DNA of 64,000 nucleotides from Actinomyces weissii (lineage in GTDB: Bacteria > Actinomycetota > Actinomycetes > Actinomycetales > Actinomycetaceae): positions 1,116,001-1,180,000 of the forward strand of contig NZ_CP066802.1 in NCBI RefSeq assembly GCF_016598775.1, given 5' to 3'. The notes under the pieces are model-generated. The model was not told the origin of the DNA. It did no database searches and saw nothing but the letters and a program-made list of their open reading frames with translations. Below, one piece after another: positions 18,069 through 26,580 of the stretch. The position numbers and the translations under genes were made by a program. Each line of letters opens with the position of its first letter. The stretch's first letter is position 1.

Positions 18069-19100
18069 TCAGCTCTGCCCTGCCGTCTGGGGGACCAGCA
18101 GCGAGGAGGCCTCCTGGCGGGCCGTGGCCGGGGCCGCCGCCTCCTCCATCCCGGCTGGCACCGGGCGTCCCTTGGCGCGCAGGGCCCGCCCCCAGAGCAT
18201 CCCGGAGCGGTAGGAGGAGCGCACCAGGGGCCCGCTCATGACCGCGGGCACACCCGCCTCCTCCGCCAGGGCGGCCAGCTCGACGAACTCCTCGGGCTTG
18301 ACCCAGCGGTCGATCGGGTGGTGCAGCTTGGAGGGGCGCATGTACTGGGTGATGGTCAGGATGTCGCAGCCCGCACTGACCAGGTCCTTGATGGCGGTCT
18401 CCACCTCCTGGCGGGTCTCGCCCATGCCCAGGATCAGGTTCGACTTGGTCAGCACCCCGGCGTCGGAGACCCGCCGCAGCACGCCCAGGGAGCGCTCGTA
18501 GGAGAAGGCCGGGCGGATCTTCCTGAAGATCCGGGGCACCGTCTCCAGGTTGTGGGCGTAGACCTCCGGGGCCGCGGAGACGACCTCGTCAATGGCCTGC
18601 GGGTCACCCTTGAAGTCCGGCACCAGCAGCTCGATGCCGCAGCCGGGAGCCTGCAGGTGCACCTGCCGGGCGGTCTCCGCGTACAGCCAGGCGCCGCCGT
18701 CGGGCAGGTCGTCCCGCGCCACCCCGGTGACCGTGGCGTAGCGCAGCTGCATCTGGGCGATGGAGGCCGCCACCCGCCGGGGCTCGTCCTGGTCGAAGTC
18801 GGTGGGGCGGCCGGTGGCGATGTCACAGAAGTCGCAGCGGCGCGTGCAGATCTCCCCGGCGATCAGGAAGGAGGCCTCCCGGTCGTTCCAGCACTCGTAG
18901 ATATTGGGGCAGTTGGCCTCTGCGCAGACCGTGTGGAGCTTCTTCTGCCGCACCAGCCCCCGCACCTGCTCGTAGGTGTCGGTGACCACGGCCCGGGTCC
19001 TGAGCCAGGCGGGCTTGGACTCGATAGGGGTCTCGGCGTTGCGGGCCTCCACCCGCAGCAGACGACGGCCTTCCGGTGTGACGGTGCTAGCCACGTTCAT
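18069..19100 (-). CDS. lipA: Lipoyl synthase
   Basis: A radical-SAM enzyme of 343 aa that inserts two sulfurs into protein-bound octanoyl groups. Both iron-sulfur clusters are visible: the auxiliary CX4CX5C ([12 protein letters not shown]) and the radical-SAM CX3CX2C (CTRRCDFC). The conserved C-terminal Ser lies in the [11 protein letters not shown] segment. The start is the ATG at 19100, just after GAAGGG; the longer frame adds 59 residues without family similarity. It follows lipB by about 110 bp. Its clients include the E2 protein encoded at 23.3-25.0 kb. Confidence 0.96.
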   Translation of the reverse strand: MNVASTVTPEGRRLLRVEARNAETPIESKPAWLRTRAVVTDTYEQVRGLVRQKKLHTVCAEANCPNIYECWNDREASFLIAGEICTRRCDFCDIATGRPTDFDQDEPRRVAASIAQMQLRYATVTGVARDDLPDGGAWLYAETARQVHLQAPGCGIELLVPDFKGDPQAIDEVVSAAPEVYAHNLETVPRIFRKIRPAFSYERSLGVLRRVSDAGVLTKSNLILGMGETRQEVETAIKDLVSAGCDILTITQYMRPSKLHHPIDRWVKPEEFVELAALAEEAGVPAVMSGPLVRSSYRSGMLWGRALRAKGRPVPAGMEEAAAPATARQEASSLLVPQTAGQS

Positions 19101-19209
19101 CCCTTCAAGATCAGGCCCCGCACGGACAGCCTCCCGCGCGGCGCTCTGGATGATTCTAGGACGACGCAGCAGCCGGGTGGGACTGAAGGCCCAGAAGAAC
19201 TGGCTGCGG

Positions 19210-19893
19210 TCAAGTGGCGTCAGCCACCATCGGGGCCAGCTGCCGCTCCAGGTGCTCCAGCAGCGTCGGCGCCACACCTGCCACGGACAGCGCCGCTCCG
19301 GTCTCCGCGACCAAGGAGGTGACCCCGGCGTCGTCGATCCCGCAGGGGATGATCCGGTCCAGGCAGAAGGCCGACAGGTCAGGGCACACGTTCAGGCCGA
19401 TGCCGTGCATGGTGACCCCCCGGGCCACCCGCACCCCCAGGGCGCAGACCTTCCGCTCCACGGCGCCGCCCCGGCCCGCACCCGCAGGCACCCACACCCC
19501 GGAACGCCCCGGGACCCGCACGGTCTCCAGGCCCAGCTCCGTGCACAGCCCTATCACCGCCTCCTCCAGGGCGCGCACGTAGGCGATCACGTCAAGCGGG
19601 GGCCGCAGACGCAGTACCGGGTAGACGGTCAGCTGGCCCGGCCCGTGCCAGGTGGTCTTGCCGCCCCGGTCCACCGCCACCACCGGCACGTGCCCCGGCT
19701 CCACGAACTCGCCAGATGGGCGCTCCCAGGAACGGGCCCGCCGCCCTACCGTGTACACCGGCTCGTGCTCCAAGGCGATCAGGGTGGCGGGGCGCTGGCC
19801 CTGGGCCACCTGCTCGTGCACCTGCGCCTGCAGCTCGCGGCCCTGGGTGTAGGGGACCAGGGCGCGCCCCAGGTCGTACAGAAGGTGCTCCAC
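19210..19893 (-). CDS. lipB: Octanoyl-[ACP]:protein N-octanoyltransferase
   Basis: A 227-aa LipB that moves octanoate from ACP to lipoyl domains. It shows [12 protein letters not shown], the [17 protein letters not shown] signature, the catalytic Lys in [11 protein letters not shown] and the catalytic Cys in IIPCGI. A short Gly-rich insert (AGAGRGG) precedes the catalytic Lys. The ATG at 19893 is the first start. It is the promoter-proximal gene of lipB-lipA-DUF4191 and diverges from the pseudokinase gene across 89 bp. Confidence 0.95.
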   Translation of the reverse strand: MEHLLYDLGRALVPYTQGRELQAQVHEQVAQGQRPATLIALEHEPVYTVGRRARSWERPSGEFVEPGHVPVVAVDRGGKTTWHGPGQLTVYPVLRLRPPLDVIAYVRALEEAVIGLCTELGLETVRVPGRSGVWVPAGAGRGGAVERKVCALGVRVARGVTMHGIGLNVCPDLSAFCLDRIIPCGIDDAGVTSLVAETGAALSVAGVAPTLLEHLERQLAPMVADAT

Positions 19894-19982
19894 CCTCCCA
19901 CCATAGGCCCCCCACGGCCCGAGTTATCCACAGGAACCGGCCCGGCCCCCCAGACCGGGGGCCCAGGCACAACCATGTAGCC

Positions 19983-21827
19983 ATGCGCGTACACAGCCAG
20001 CCCCAGCCCGACCCCCTGAGCCCGGAGCAGCTGAGTGTCCTGGAGGACCTCGGCTACCTGCTGGATGAGACGGAGGACCTGGAGGGAGGCTGCTGGCAGG
20101 CCCTGGACCCGGCGGGCCAGCCGGTGCGGCTCCGGCTGCTGGAGCTGCCCACCGGGACGCAGCGCGCCAGGAGGCTTCAGCGCCTGAACGAGCTGCGACG
20201 GTTGCGCCACCCGGGCCTGGCCCGGCTGGAGGCCCTGCACGAGCTGCCCGGCGGGGTGCTGGCTGCCGCCTGCCAGTTCGTGGAGGGCGCCGACCTGGCG
20301 GTGGTGCTGGGGGCCCGGGGGCGGCTACGCCGCGACGAGGCCGCCCAGCTGCTGGCCGACCTGGGGCAGGCCCTGGCCCACCTGCACGAGCAGGGCCTGG
20401 TGCACGGGGACGTGTCCGCCGCCAACACGGTCATCACGCCGGAGGGGCACGCGGTGCTGATCGATCTGCTGGGGGGTGCCGGGGAGCTGGGGACCCCCGG
20501 GGTGGCGGCTCCCGAGCGGCTCCAGGGTGAGGAGCCCAGCGCGGCCGCGGACGTTTACGCGCTCGCGGCCCTGGTGGAGCAGGCGGTGGCGGCCAGCCAG
20601 ACGGCGGCGGGTGGGCTGGCGCTGCTGGCGGACGCCCTCAGTGAGGACCCGGGCGCGCGGCCCACGGCCCGGGAGCTGGCGGAACGGGCGCAGCGTCTGG
20701 CCGCGCCGGTGCCGGTCAGCCTGCCGCAGTCCGCCGGGCTGGCGGCCGGGATGCTGCGCGCCTGCGCCCAGGTGCCCACCAGGAGGGCCCCGCGGCCCTG
20801 GTGGCGACGCCGTGGCGGTGGCCGTGACCGTAGACTCCGGCGAAGCCGAGAGCGCCGTTTCCGGGGTTGGGGGAGCGGCTCTGAGGGGCGTGGGGGCGTA
20901 CGGCTGGCGGCGGCCGGGCGGGCCGACCTGGAGGCTCTGGTGCGCAAGGAGCCTGCCGCGGTGGCGTCGGCGGAGAGCGAGGGGCTGGCTCTGAGACGGC
21001 CTGGGAGCCTGCGGCAGGCTGTTCGTCCCCGACAGGCTGGGCGGCACAGCCGACGGCAAGGCCGGGCAGGGGGGTGGCAGGACTCTGCCCAGGCCGGTGC
21101 TGGCCTGGGCGGTGCTGCTAGACGGCGGCGCCGGGGGTGGCCCTGGGCGGGGGCGCCCGTCGAGCTGGGCCTGCTGCTGGCACTGATAGCGGTGCTGGTG
21201 CCGCTGCTGACGCCCGCCTGGAGCCCAGCCGCCCGGCTGTGGGCCACCGGGGACGGCGGCGGAGGCGGTGTCCAGGCGGCCGGAGGGACCAGTCCGGCAG
21301 CAGCTACCGCCACTACCGGGGCCGCATCCGGGGCGACGGCGGGGCCGGAGCCGGGAGCAGCGCGGCCCCCGACGCCGTCGGCTGCGGGAGCCGGTGCCCC
21401 GGCCTCTGCCGGGCCAGCTGATGACGACCTGCTAGGAGCGGTGGTCAGCCTGGCGCGGTCGCGTGACGCGGCCCTGGAGGCGGGGGACGCGCAGGCGCTG
21501 GCCAGCACCACGGTCCCGGGCTCGGGCGCCGCCAGCGCCGACCAGCGGCTGCTGGAGTCCCTGCAGGGCAGTGGCCAGACGGTGACGGGGCTGCGCACCG
21601 ATCTTCAGGGGGTGGTGGAGGTGCCGGTGGCGGGCCTGCCGCTGAGCGCGCCTGCCCCGGCCGGGGCGCGGGCGGTGCGGGCCACCTTGAGCCAGGCGTC
21701 CCACCAGCGGCACGCAGACGCGGGTGACTGGACCGTGCCGGTGCAGCGCCCGCGTCAGGTGGTGCTCGTGCTGGTGCCGGAGCCCTGGCGGGTGCTGGAG
21801 GTCCTGGAGGTGGAGGACGAGATCTAG
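19983..21827 (+). CDS. Membrane-anchored pseudokinase (Hanks-type fold)
   Basis: A 614-aa protein. Residues about 20-240 follow the eukaryotic-like kinase fold: HGDVSAANTVI at 141-151 matches the catalytic loop HxDxxxxN, AAPERL at 175-180 the APE motif, and DVYALA at 190-195 the subdomain IX Asp. Key elements are missing. The DFG Asp-Phe-Gly is DLL (161-163), there is no glycine-rich loop, and the beta-3 Lys is absent (VRLRLLEL). A basic linker with a tryptophan-rich patch leads to one membrane helix at ~393-412 and an external Ala/Gly/Pro-rich domain of about 200 residues. Catalysis is unlikely; nucleotide or partner binding is more plausible. ATG 19983 has no strong ribosome site. Confidence 0.8.
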   Translation: MRVHSQPQPDPLSPEQLSVLEDLGYLLDETEDLEGGCWQALDPAGQPVRLRLLELPTGTQRARRLQRLNELRRLRHPGLARLEALHELPGGVLAAACQFVEGADLAVVLGARGRLRRDEAAQLLADLGQALAHLHEQGLVHGDVSAANTVITPEGHAVLIDLLGGAGELGTPGVAAPERLQGEEPSAAADVYALAALVEQAVAASQTAAGGLALLADALSEDPGARPTARELAERAQRLAAPVPVSLPQSAGLAAGMLRACAQVPTRRAPRPWWRRRGGGRDRRLRRSRERRFRGWGSGSEGRGGVRLAAAGRADLEALVRKEPAAVASAESEGLALRRPGSLRQAVRPRQAGRHSRRQGRAGGWQDSAQAGAGLGGAARRRRRGWPWAGAPVELGLLLALIAVLVPLLTPAWSPAARLWATGDGGGGGVQAAGGTSPAAATATTGAASGATAGPEPGAARPPTPSAAGAGAPASAGPADDDLLGAVVSLARSRDAALEAGDAQALASTTVPGSGAASADQRLLESLQGSGQTVTGLRTDLQGVVEVPVAGLPLSAPAPAGARAVRATLSQASHQRHADAGDWTVPVQRPRQVVLVLVPEPWRVLEVLEVEDEI

Positions 21828-21834
21828 CAACCTT

Positions 21835-21865
21835 GGTTGACAAACCTGTGTGTGTCAACCATAGT
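21835..21865 (+). promoter_or_regulatory. Promoter and palindromic operator of the HTH/Clp-N operon, probably leaderless
   Basis: GGTTGACA (21835-21842) and TGTCAACC (21853-21860) form a perfect 8-bp inverted repeat with a 10-bp centre. The left arm contains a consensus -35, TTGACA; 17 bp later comes CATAGT as -10. Transcription would begin about 7 nt on, at or next to the ATG at 21873, and no ribosome site precedes that ATG. A dimer bound to the palindrome would block the -35 and spacer, so autorepression by the HTH product is a natural reading. Confidence 0.7.
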
Positions 21866-21872
21866 TGCTCCT

Positions 21873-22121
21873 ATGGACGCCGTCACCATCGCCGCCGCCG
21901 CGGCTGACACCGCCGACCCCCAGGCCGGGCTAAGGGCCGTAGCGGCCCTGCGCCGCCTGACAGACTCCCTGGAGCTGGCCCAGGTGGAGGCGGCGCTGCA
22001 GGCCGGCCTGGGCTGGGCGCAGATCGCTCAGCAGCTCGGCGTGACCCGCCAGGCCGTCCACAAGAAGTACGCCAAGCGCGTCCCGCACCCGGCTACCCCC
22101 CGCAGCAGGAGGAACCCATGA
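21873..22121 (+). CDS. Small helix-turn-helix DNA-binding protein
   Basis: An 82-aa protein with a helix-turn-helix at residues 48-69 (GWAQIAQQLGVTRQAVHKKY) and a basic tail. The first 45 residues are helical and Ala/Leu-rich and may mediate dimerisation. The ATG at 21873 is chosen because promoter geometry places the transcript start there. Its stop overlaps the next gene's start by 4 bp (ATGA), so the two are coupled. Similar small HTH genes precede Clp-N proteins in other actinobacteria as far as I know. It probably regulates its own operon; targets elsewhere are unknown. Confidence 0.85.
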   Translation: MDAVTIAAAAADTADPQAGLRAVAALRRLTDSLELAQVEAALQAGLGWAQIAQQLGVTRQAVHKKYAKRVPHPATPRSRRNP

Positions 22122-23092
22122 GCTTCTACCCCCACGTCGTGACCTGGCTGGCAGCCGCCCGCAGCGAGGCGCTGCTGGCCCGCCACCTGCAGATCGAGGA
22201 GCTTGACCTCTTCCTGGGCCTGCTCGCCCAGGGCGGGGAGATCGCCCAGGTGCTAGGGGCCCACGGTGTCAGCCTGGCCCGGGCCCGGCAGGCCGCCGCC
22301 GAGCTCGACGACGCCGACCTGGCCGCCGTCGGCATCAAGGTGGCGCCGGGGCTGCGGCCCGCCCGCCTGCGCGGGGCCGCGGCCGTCGCCGGGCAGGAGG
22401 TGGACCTGGACCTGTCGGAGGCCGCTGCGCAGATCGTCTTCGAGCGCCAGGGCCAGGTCCGCTCCGAGAGGATGGTGCTGCGGAGCCTGCTGAACCCGCC
22501 TAGCTCCGCCACTGCCCGGCTGCTGGAGCACCTGGGGGTGCCGGCCGCGGAGCTGCTGGCGGCGCTGGAGCAGCCGCCTCAGCGCCAGGACCAGGTGGTG
22601 CAGGACCTGCCGGTGCCGCAGGCCTACCAGGAGCAGGGCCTGCAGCGGGCCCTGCGTTGCCGCCGCTTCGTCTCCGCCCCGCCGCAGCTGCTGCGGGAGC
22701 TGGTGTCCCGGCCGGAGGTGCTGCCCCAGTGGTTCCTGGGAGACAGCCAGGTCAGCGAGGCGGGAGAGGGGCGGCTGGTCGTCAGCCTCTTCGGACGGCG
22801 GGGCCGGTCGCGGGGCCAGCTGGAGCTGCGGCTGCGCCAGGAGCAGCCGGAGGTGCTGACCTGGGAGCAGCACGCGCGCGGTGGCCGCTACCGCGGAGCG
22901 CTGGTCGCTGCGCACAGCCTGCGGCTGGCTCCGGCGCCGGGCGGGACCCTGGTGGAGCTCACCCGGGTGACCCGGGGCTTCGGACGGCTGGGCTGGCTGG
23001 TGGCACCTGTACTCCACCGCCTGACCCGCCTGGCGGCGTGCAACCAGCTGACCATGCTGGCCGCCCTGGCTGCGGACGAGCAGCAGGGCTAG
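22118..23092 (+). CDS. Clp-N domain / SRPBCC-like two-domain protein
   Basis: A 324-aa protein. Residues 1-155 look like a double Clp N-terminal repeat, with EALLARHLQIEELDLFLGLLAQ and, about 90 residues later, IVFERQGQVRSERMVLRSLL followed by ATARLLEHLGVPAAELLAAL. There is no AAA+ module. Residues 165-315 resemble a START/SRPBCC ligand-binding fold: RRFVSAPPQLLRELVSRPEVLPQWFLG, then alternating strands and a long C-terminal helix. Clp-N domains bind adaptors or substrates of ClpA/ClpC, so this could be a substrate-recognition or anti-adaptor protein. The SRPBCC part suggests a hydrophobic ligand. Both roles are inference. Confidence 0.75.
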   Translation: MSFYPHVVTWLAAARSEALLARHLQIEELDLFLGLLAQGGEIAQVLGAHGVSLARARQAAAELDDADLAAVGIKVAPGLRPARLRGAAAVAGQEVDLDLSEAAAQIVFERQGQVRSERMVLRSLLNPPSSATARLLEHLGVPAAELLAALEQPPQRQDQVVQDLPVPQAYQEQGLQRALRCRRFVSAPPQLLRELVSRPEVLPQWFLGDSQVSEAGEGRLVVSLFGRRGRSRGQLELRLRQEQPEVLTWEQHARGGRYRGALVAAHSLRLAPAPGGTLVELTRVTRGFGRLGWLVAPVLHRLTRLAACNQLTMLAALAADEQQG

Positions 23093-23247
23093 AGGCGGCC
23101 GGGCCGGGCTGCGCCGTCAGGCCCGTAACGGGTGGTTGGGGTGCGCAGCCCGCGGCGGTCAGCCTACCTGGGGTGCGGGCAGGCTGGGCGGCCAGGCGGC
23201 CCAGATAGGCTGGACTTACAGACGACGCAGGTGGGTCTGCCAGGGAC

Positions 23248-23273
23248 GCAGCCGCAGACAGCAGCCGCAGACA
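23248..23273 (+). repeat. Perfect 13-bp tandem duplication in the intergenic region
   Basis: GCAGCCGCAGACA occurs twice head-to-tail just before the convergent terminator. The rest of the 23093-23274 gap holds nothing I can assign. Confidence 0.8.
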
Positions 23274-23274
23274 A

Positions 23275-23312
23275 GGTGAGGGGTCCCGCCCAAGTGGGCG
23301 GGACCCCTCACC
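23275..23312. terminator. Strong bidirectional terminator between the Clp-N gene and sucB
   Basis: GGTGAGGGGTCCCGCCC pairs perfectly with GGGCGGGACCCCTCACC (17 bp) over the loop AAGT. It stands between two convergent genes, 32 nt from the sucB stop. Confidence 0.9.
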
Positions 23313-23343
23313 TCCAGCCGGATACTGGTCAGGTGCTAGCGCC

Positions 23344-24999
23344 TCACAGGCCGAGCTCACCCGCGAAGTCGCCGTCCTCCAGCCGCTTCTTGACGGTCAT
23401 GAGGTAGCGGGCGGCGTCCGCGCCGTCCACCAGGCGGTGGTCGTAGGACAGCGCCAGGTAGCACACCGAGCGGATGGCGATTACCTCGTTGCCGTCGGCG
23501 TCCTTAACCACGCGGGGCTGCTTGACGATCGCCCCCAGGCCGAGGATGGCCACCTCAGGCTGGTTGATGATCGGCGTGTCGAACAGGGCGCCACCGGAGC
23601 CGGTGTTGGTGATGGTGAAGGTCGAGCCGGACAGCTCGTCGGGGTTCACCTTGTTGTCGCGGGTGCGGGCCGCCAGGTCGTTGATGCGCTTGGCCAGGCC
23701 GGGGATGTTCAGGTCCCCGGCGTCCTTGACCACCGGCACCAGAAGGCCGCGCGGCGTGTCCACCGCGATACCCACGTGCTCGACGTCGTGGTAGGTGACC
23801 TCCTTGCCGTTGATGGAGGCGTTGATCTTCGGGTGGGCCTTGAGAGCCTCGGTCGCCGCCTGCACGAAGAAGGGCAGGAAGGTCAGCTTGGTGCCGTTCT
23901 TGGCCGCGAAGGCGTCCTTGGCGCGGGCCCGCAGGGCCGCCACCCGGGTGACGTCCACCTCCACCACGGTCGTGAGCTGGGCGGAGGTCTGCAGCGAGTC
24001 GATCATGCGCTCGGAGATGACCTGGCGCAGGCGGCTCATCTTCTGCGTGGTGCCGCGCAGCTCGGTGTCCACCGCGACGGCGGCCTTGGCCGGGGCGGCC
24101 GGAGCCGCAGCGGCCGGGGTGGGCGCAGCGGCCTTGGCAGCCTCCAGGGCGGCGGCTGCCGCCTCCACGTCCTGCTTGCGGATCCGTCCGCCCACGCCGG
24201 TTCCCTTGACCGTGGTCAGGTCCACGCCCTTGTCCCGGGCCAGCTTGCGCACGATCGGGGTGACGTAGGCGGCGGCAGCCACCGCAGCCGCGGACGGCGC
24301 CGCCGGAGCCGCAGGCGCGGGGGCCGGGGCGGGTGCCTCCGGGGCCGGGGTCGCAGGCGCGGGGGCGGGCGCTGGAGCTGCGGGCGCGGCAGCCGGGGCG
24401 GCAGGCACCGCGGCGGCGTCGCCGATGATCGCGAGCACGGTGCCCACGGCCACGGTCTCGTCCTCGGCCACGCGGATCTCCAGGATGGTGCCGGAGGCGG
24501 GGGAGGGGACCTCGGTGTCCACCTTGTCGGTGGCGACCTCCAGCAGGGGCTCGTCGGCGGTGACGGTGTCGCCCACGGACTTGAGCCAGGAGGAGACGGT
24601 GCCCTCGGTCACGGACTCGCCCAGGGCGGGCATGGTCACCTCGGTGCCAGTAGCGGAAGCAGGTGCCGGGGCGGAGGCCTCCGGGGCCGGGGCCGGGGCC
24701 TCGGCAGCGGGGGCGGCCTCAGGGGCGGCGGCCGGGGCCGCCGGGGCCGCGCCAGCCTCGGAGGGGTCGCCGATGACTGCCAGTACGGTGCCCACGGCCA
24801 CGGTCTCGTCCTCGGCCACGCGGATCTCCAGGATGGTGCCGGAGGCGGGGGAGGGGACCTCGGTGTCCACCTTGTCGGTGGCGACCTCCAGCAGGGGCTC
24901 GTCGGCGGTGACGGTGTCGCCCACGGACTTGAGCCAGGAGGAGACGGTGCCCTCGGTCACGGACTCGCCCAGGGCGGGCATCAACACGTTCTCAGACAT
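23344..24999 (-). CDS. sucB: 2-oxoacid dehydrogenase complex E2 (dihydrolipoamide acyltransferase) with two lipoyl domains
   Basis: A 551-aa E2 component. Two lipoyl domains (about residues 1-78 and 116-193) each carry the lipoylated Lys in ATDKVDTEV. They are joined by Ala/Pro/Glu linkers to a peripheral subunit-binding domain ([30 protein letters not shown] split over ~247-276) and a catalytic core with [16 protein letters not shown]. It is usually named SucB in actinobacteria, but as in mycobacteria it may serve pyruvate dehydrogenase; no E1 gene is in the window. It follows lpdA by 32 bp and needs the LipB/LipA products encoded nearby. The ribosome site is weak. Confidence 0.92.
   Translation of the reverse strand: MSENVLMPALGESVTEGTVSSWLKSVGDTVTADEPLLEVATDKVDTEVPSPASGTILEIRVAEDETVAVGTVLAVIGDPSEAGAAPAAPAAAPEAAPAAEAPAPAPEASAPAPASATGTEVTMPALGESVTEGTVSSWLKSVGDTVTADEPLLEVATDKVDTEVPSPASGTILEIRVAEDETVAVGTVLAIIGDAAAVPAAPAAAPAAPAPAPAPATPAPEAPAPAPAPAAPAAPSAAAVAAAAYVTPIVRKLARDKGVDLTTVKGTGVGGRIRKQDVEAAAAALEAAKAAAPTPAAAAPAAPAKAAVAVDTELRGTTQKMSRLRQVISERMIDSLQTSAQLTTVVEVDVTRVAALRARAKDAFAAKNGTKLTFLPFFVQAATEALKAHPKINASINGKEVTYHDVEHVGIAVDTPRGLLVPVVKDAGDLNIPGLAKRINDLAARTRDNKVNPDELSGSTFTITNTGSGGALFDTPIINQPEVAILGLGAIVKQPRVVKDADGNEVIAIRSVCYLALSYDHRLVDGADAARYLMTVKKRLEDGDFAGELGL
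24437..24633 (-). repeat. 197-bp direct repeat, copy encoding the second lipoyl domain
   Basis: By eye this stretch is identical base for base to 24785-24981. It encodes the second lipoyl domain of the E2 gene. The flanks diverge immediately into linker sequence. Confidence 0.9.
24785..24981 (-). repeat. 197-bp direct repeat, copy encoding the first lipoyl domain
   Basis: Partner of 24437-24633, offset by 348 bp. Identity extends through synonymous positions, which implies recent duplication or continuing gene conversion rather than protein-level selection alone. Confidence 0.9.
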
Positions 25000-25031
25000 G
25001 AAACAGCGCTTTCTCTACTCGTGGGTCTGGG

Positions 25032-26405
25032 TCAGCCGTGGTTGTGCAGCGGCTTGCCGGCAAGGGCCAGGGCGGCCTCACCGAGGGTCTCGTTCTGGGT
25101 GGGGTGGGCGTGCACCAGGGAGGCCAGGTCGTTCGCGTCAGCCTCCCAGGAGACCATCAGCTGCCCCTCGCCGACCTGCTCGCCCATGCGGGTGCCGATG
25201 GCGTGGAAGCCGACGATCGGCCCGTCCTTGAGGGATACCAGCTTCACGAAGCCGGTGGTGCCCAGGATCTGGCTCTTGGCGTTGCCCGCGACGTTGAACT
25301 CGGCGGTGGTGACGTTCTCGGCGCCGTGGACCTCCTTGGCCTTGGCCTCGCTCAGGCCCACGGAGGCGATCTCCGGCTCGCAGAAGGTCACCTTGGGCAC
25401 CAGGACGTCGTCCACCGGGGTGGGGTCCAGCCCGGCGATCTTCTCGGCCACCACGATGCCCTGGGCGAAGCCGCGGTGGGCCAGCTGGACGCCGGGGACG
25501 ATGTCGCCCACGGCCCACACGCCCTCGACGTTCGTGCGGCCGTACTCGTCAGCCAGGACGAAGCCCCGGTCCATGGCCACGCCCACCTCCTCGTAGCCGA
25601 GGTTGGCGGTCGCCGGTCCGCGGCCGACGGCGATGAGCAGGACCTCGGCCTCCAGGACGCCGCCGTCCTTGGTGTGGACGGTGACGCCGCCGTCGTGGCG
25701 GTCCACGTGGTCGAACATGGTGTTGGTCTTGAAGGCGATCTTGCGCTTGCGGAACACGCGCTCCAGGTGCTTGGAGACGGCCTCGTCCTCGTTGGGCACC
25801 AGGTGGGGCAGGCCCTCCACGATGGTGACCTGGCAGCCCATGGAGGCCCAGGCGGAGGCGAACTCCACGCCGATCACGCCACCGCCCAGGATCACGGCCG
25901 AGCCGGGCACGTGGTCCAGCTCCAGGGCCTGCTCGCTGGTCATGACGGGCCCGGAGACCTCCTGGCCGATGGTCTTGGAGTAGGAGCCGGAGGCCAGCAC
26001 GACGTGGCGGCCGGTCAGGCGGCGGCCGTCCACCTCCACGGTGTCCTTGGCCACCAGCCTGCCCCAACCCTGGACCAGCTCGATGCCGCGCGAGGAGACC
26101 AGGCCCTGCAGGCCCTTGTACATGCGGGAGATGATGCCGTCCTTGTAGGCCTGGACGGCGGGCATGTCGATCCCCTCGAAGGCGGCCTTGATGCCTAGGG
26201 CGGAGGCCTCGCGGACGGCGTCGGCGGTCTCGGCGGCGTGCAGGAGGGCCTTGGTGGGCACGCAGCCGCGGTGCAGGCAGGTGCCTCCCACCTTGTCGCT
26301 CTCCACCAGGGCGACCTTTAGTCCGAGCTGGGCGCCGCGCAGGGCCGCGGCGTAGCCGCCGGACCCTGCTCCCAGGATGACCATGTCGTACACGGGTTCA
26401 GTCAC
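25032..26405 (-). CDS. lpdA: Dihydrolipoyl dehydrogenase (E3)
   Basis: A 457-aa FAD enzyme that reoxidises dihydrolipoamide on E2 and passes electrons to NAD+. It has the FAD-binding ILGAGSGGYAAALR, the redox disulfide GGTCLHRGCVPTK, the NAD-binding VILGGGVIGVEFA, ATANLGYEEVG and the C-terminal VHAHPTQNETLGEA with the His-Glu pair. The start is GTG 26405 with AAGGAG upstream; 17 additional in-frame residues have no support. It is the first gene of an lpdA-sucB operon. The intergenic stretch 26406-26580 upstream presumably holds the promoter; I find no clear motif there. Confidence 0.95.
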   Translation of the reverse strand: MTEPVYDMVILGAGSGGYAAALRGAQLGLKVALVESDKVGGTCLHRGCVPTKALLHAAETADAVREASALGIKAAFEGIDMPAVQAYKDGIISRMYKGLQGLVSSRGIELVQGWGRLVAKDTVEVDGRRLTGRHVVLASGSYSKTIGQEVSGPVMTSEQALELDHVPGSAVILGGGVIGVEFASAWASMGCQVTIVEGLPHLVPNEDEAVSKHLERVFRKRKIAFKTNTMFDHVDRHDGGVTVHTKDGGVLEAEVLLIAVGRGPATANLGYEEVGVAMDRGFVLADEYGRTNVEGVWAVGDIVPGVQLAHRGFAQGIVVAEKIAGLDPTPVDDVLVPKVTFCEPEIASVGLSEAKAKEVHGAENVTTAEFNVAGNAKSQILGTTGFVKLVSLKDGPIVGFHAIGTRMGEQVGEGQLMVSWEADANDLASLVHAHPTQNETLGEAALALAGKPLHNHG

Positions 26406-26580
26406 TGAATACTCCTTGGGTGTAGATCTCCGGCCCCTGGCGGGTCGGCTCAGCACGGGGTCATTGTTTCACTCGCACCCAGACGTCGGGGCTGATCTGC
26501 GCAGAGCAGAGGGACTACAGTCCCTGATCGTCTGTGATATGGGACACGAAGTTAGGGGTGGCTTATCTGATTGGTGGTGC

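Noticed and set aside
23248..23273. Start of a CRISPR array
   Set aside because: Only two head-to-tail 13-bp copies without spacers.
23437..25596. 719-codon open frame antisense to sucB and lpdA
   Set aside because: Repetitive Gly/Arg/His composition; it mirrors the lipoyl repeats of the true gene.
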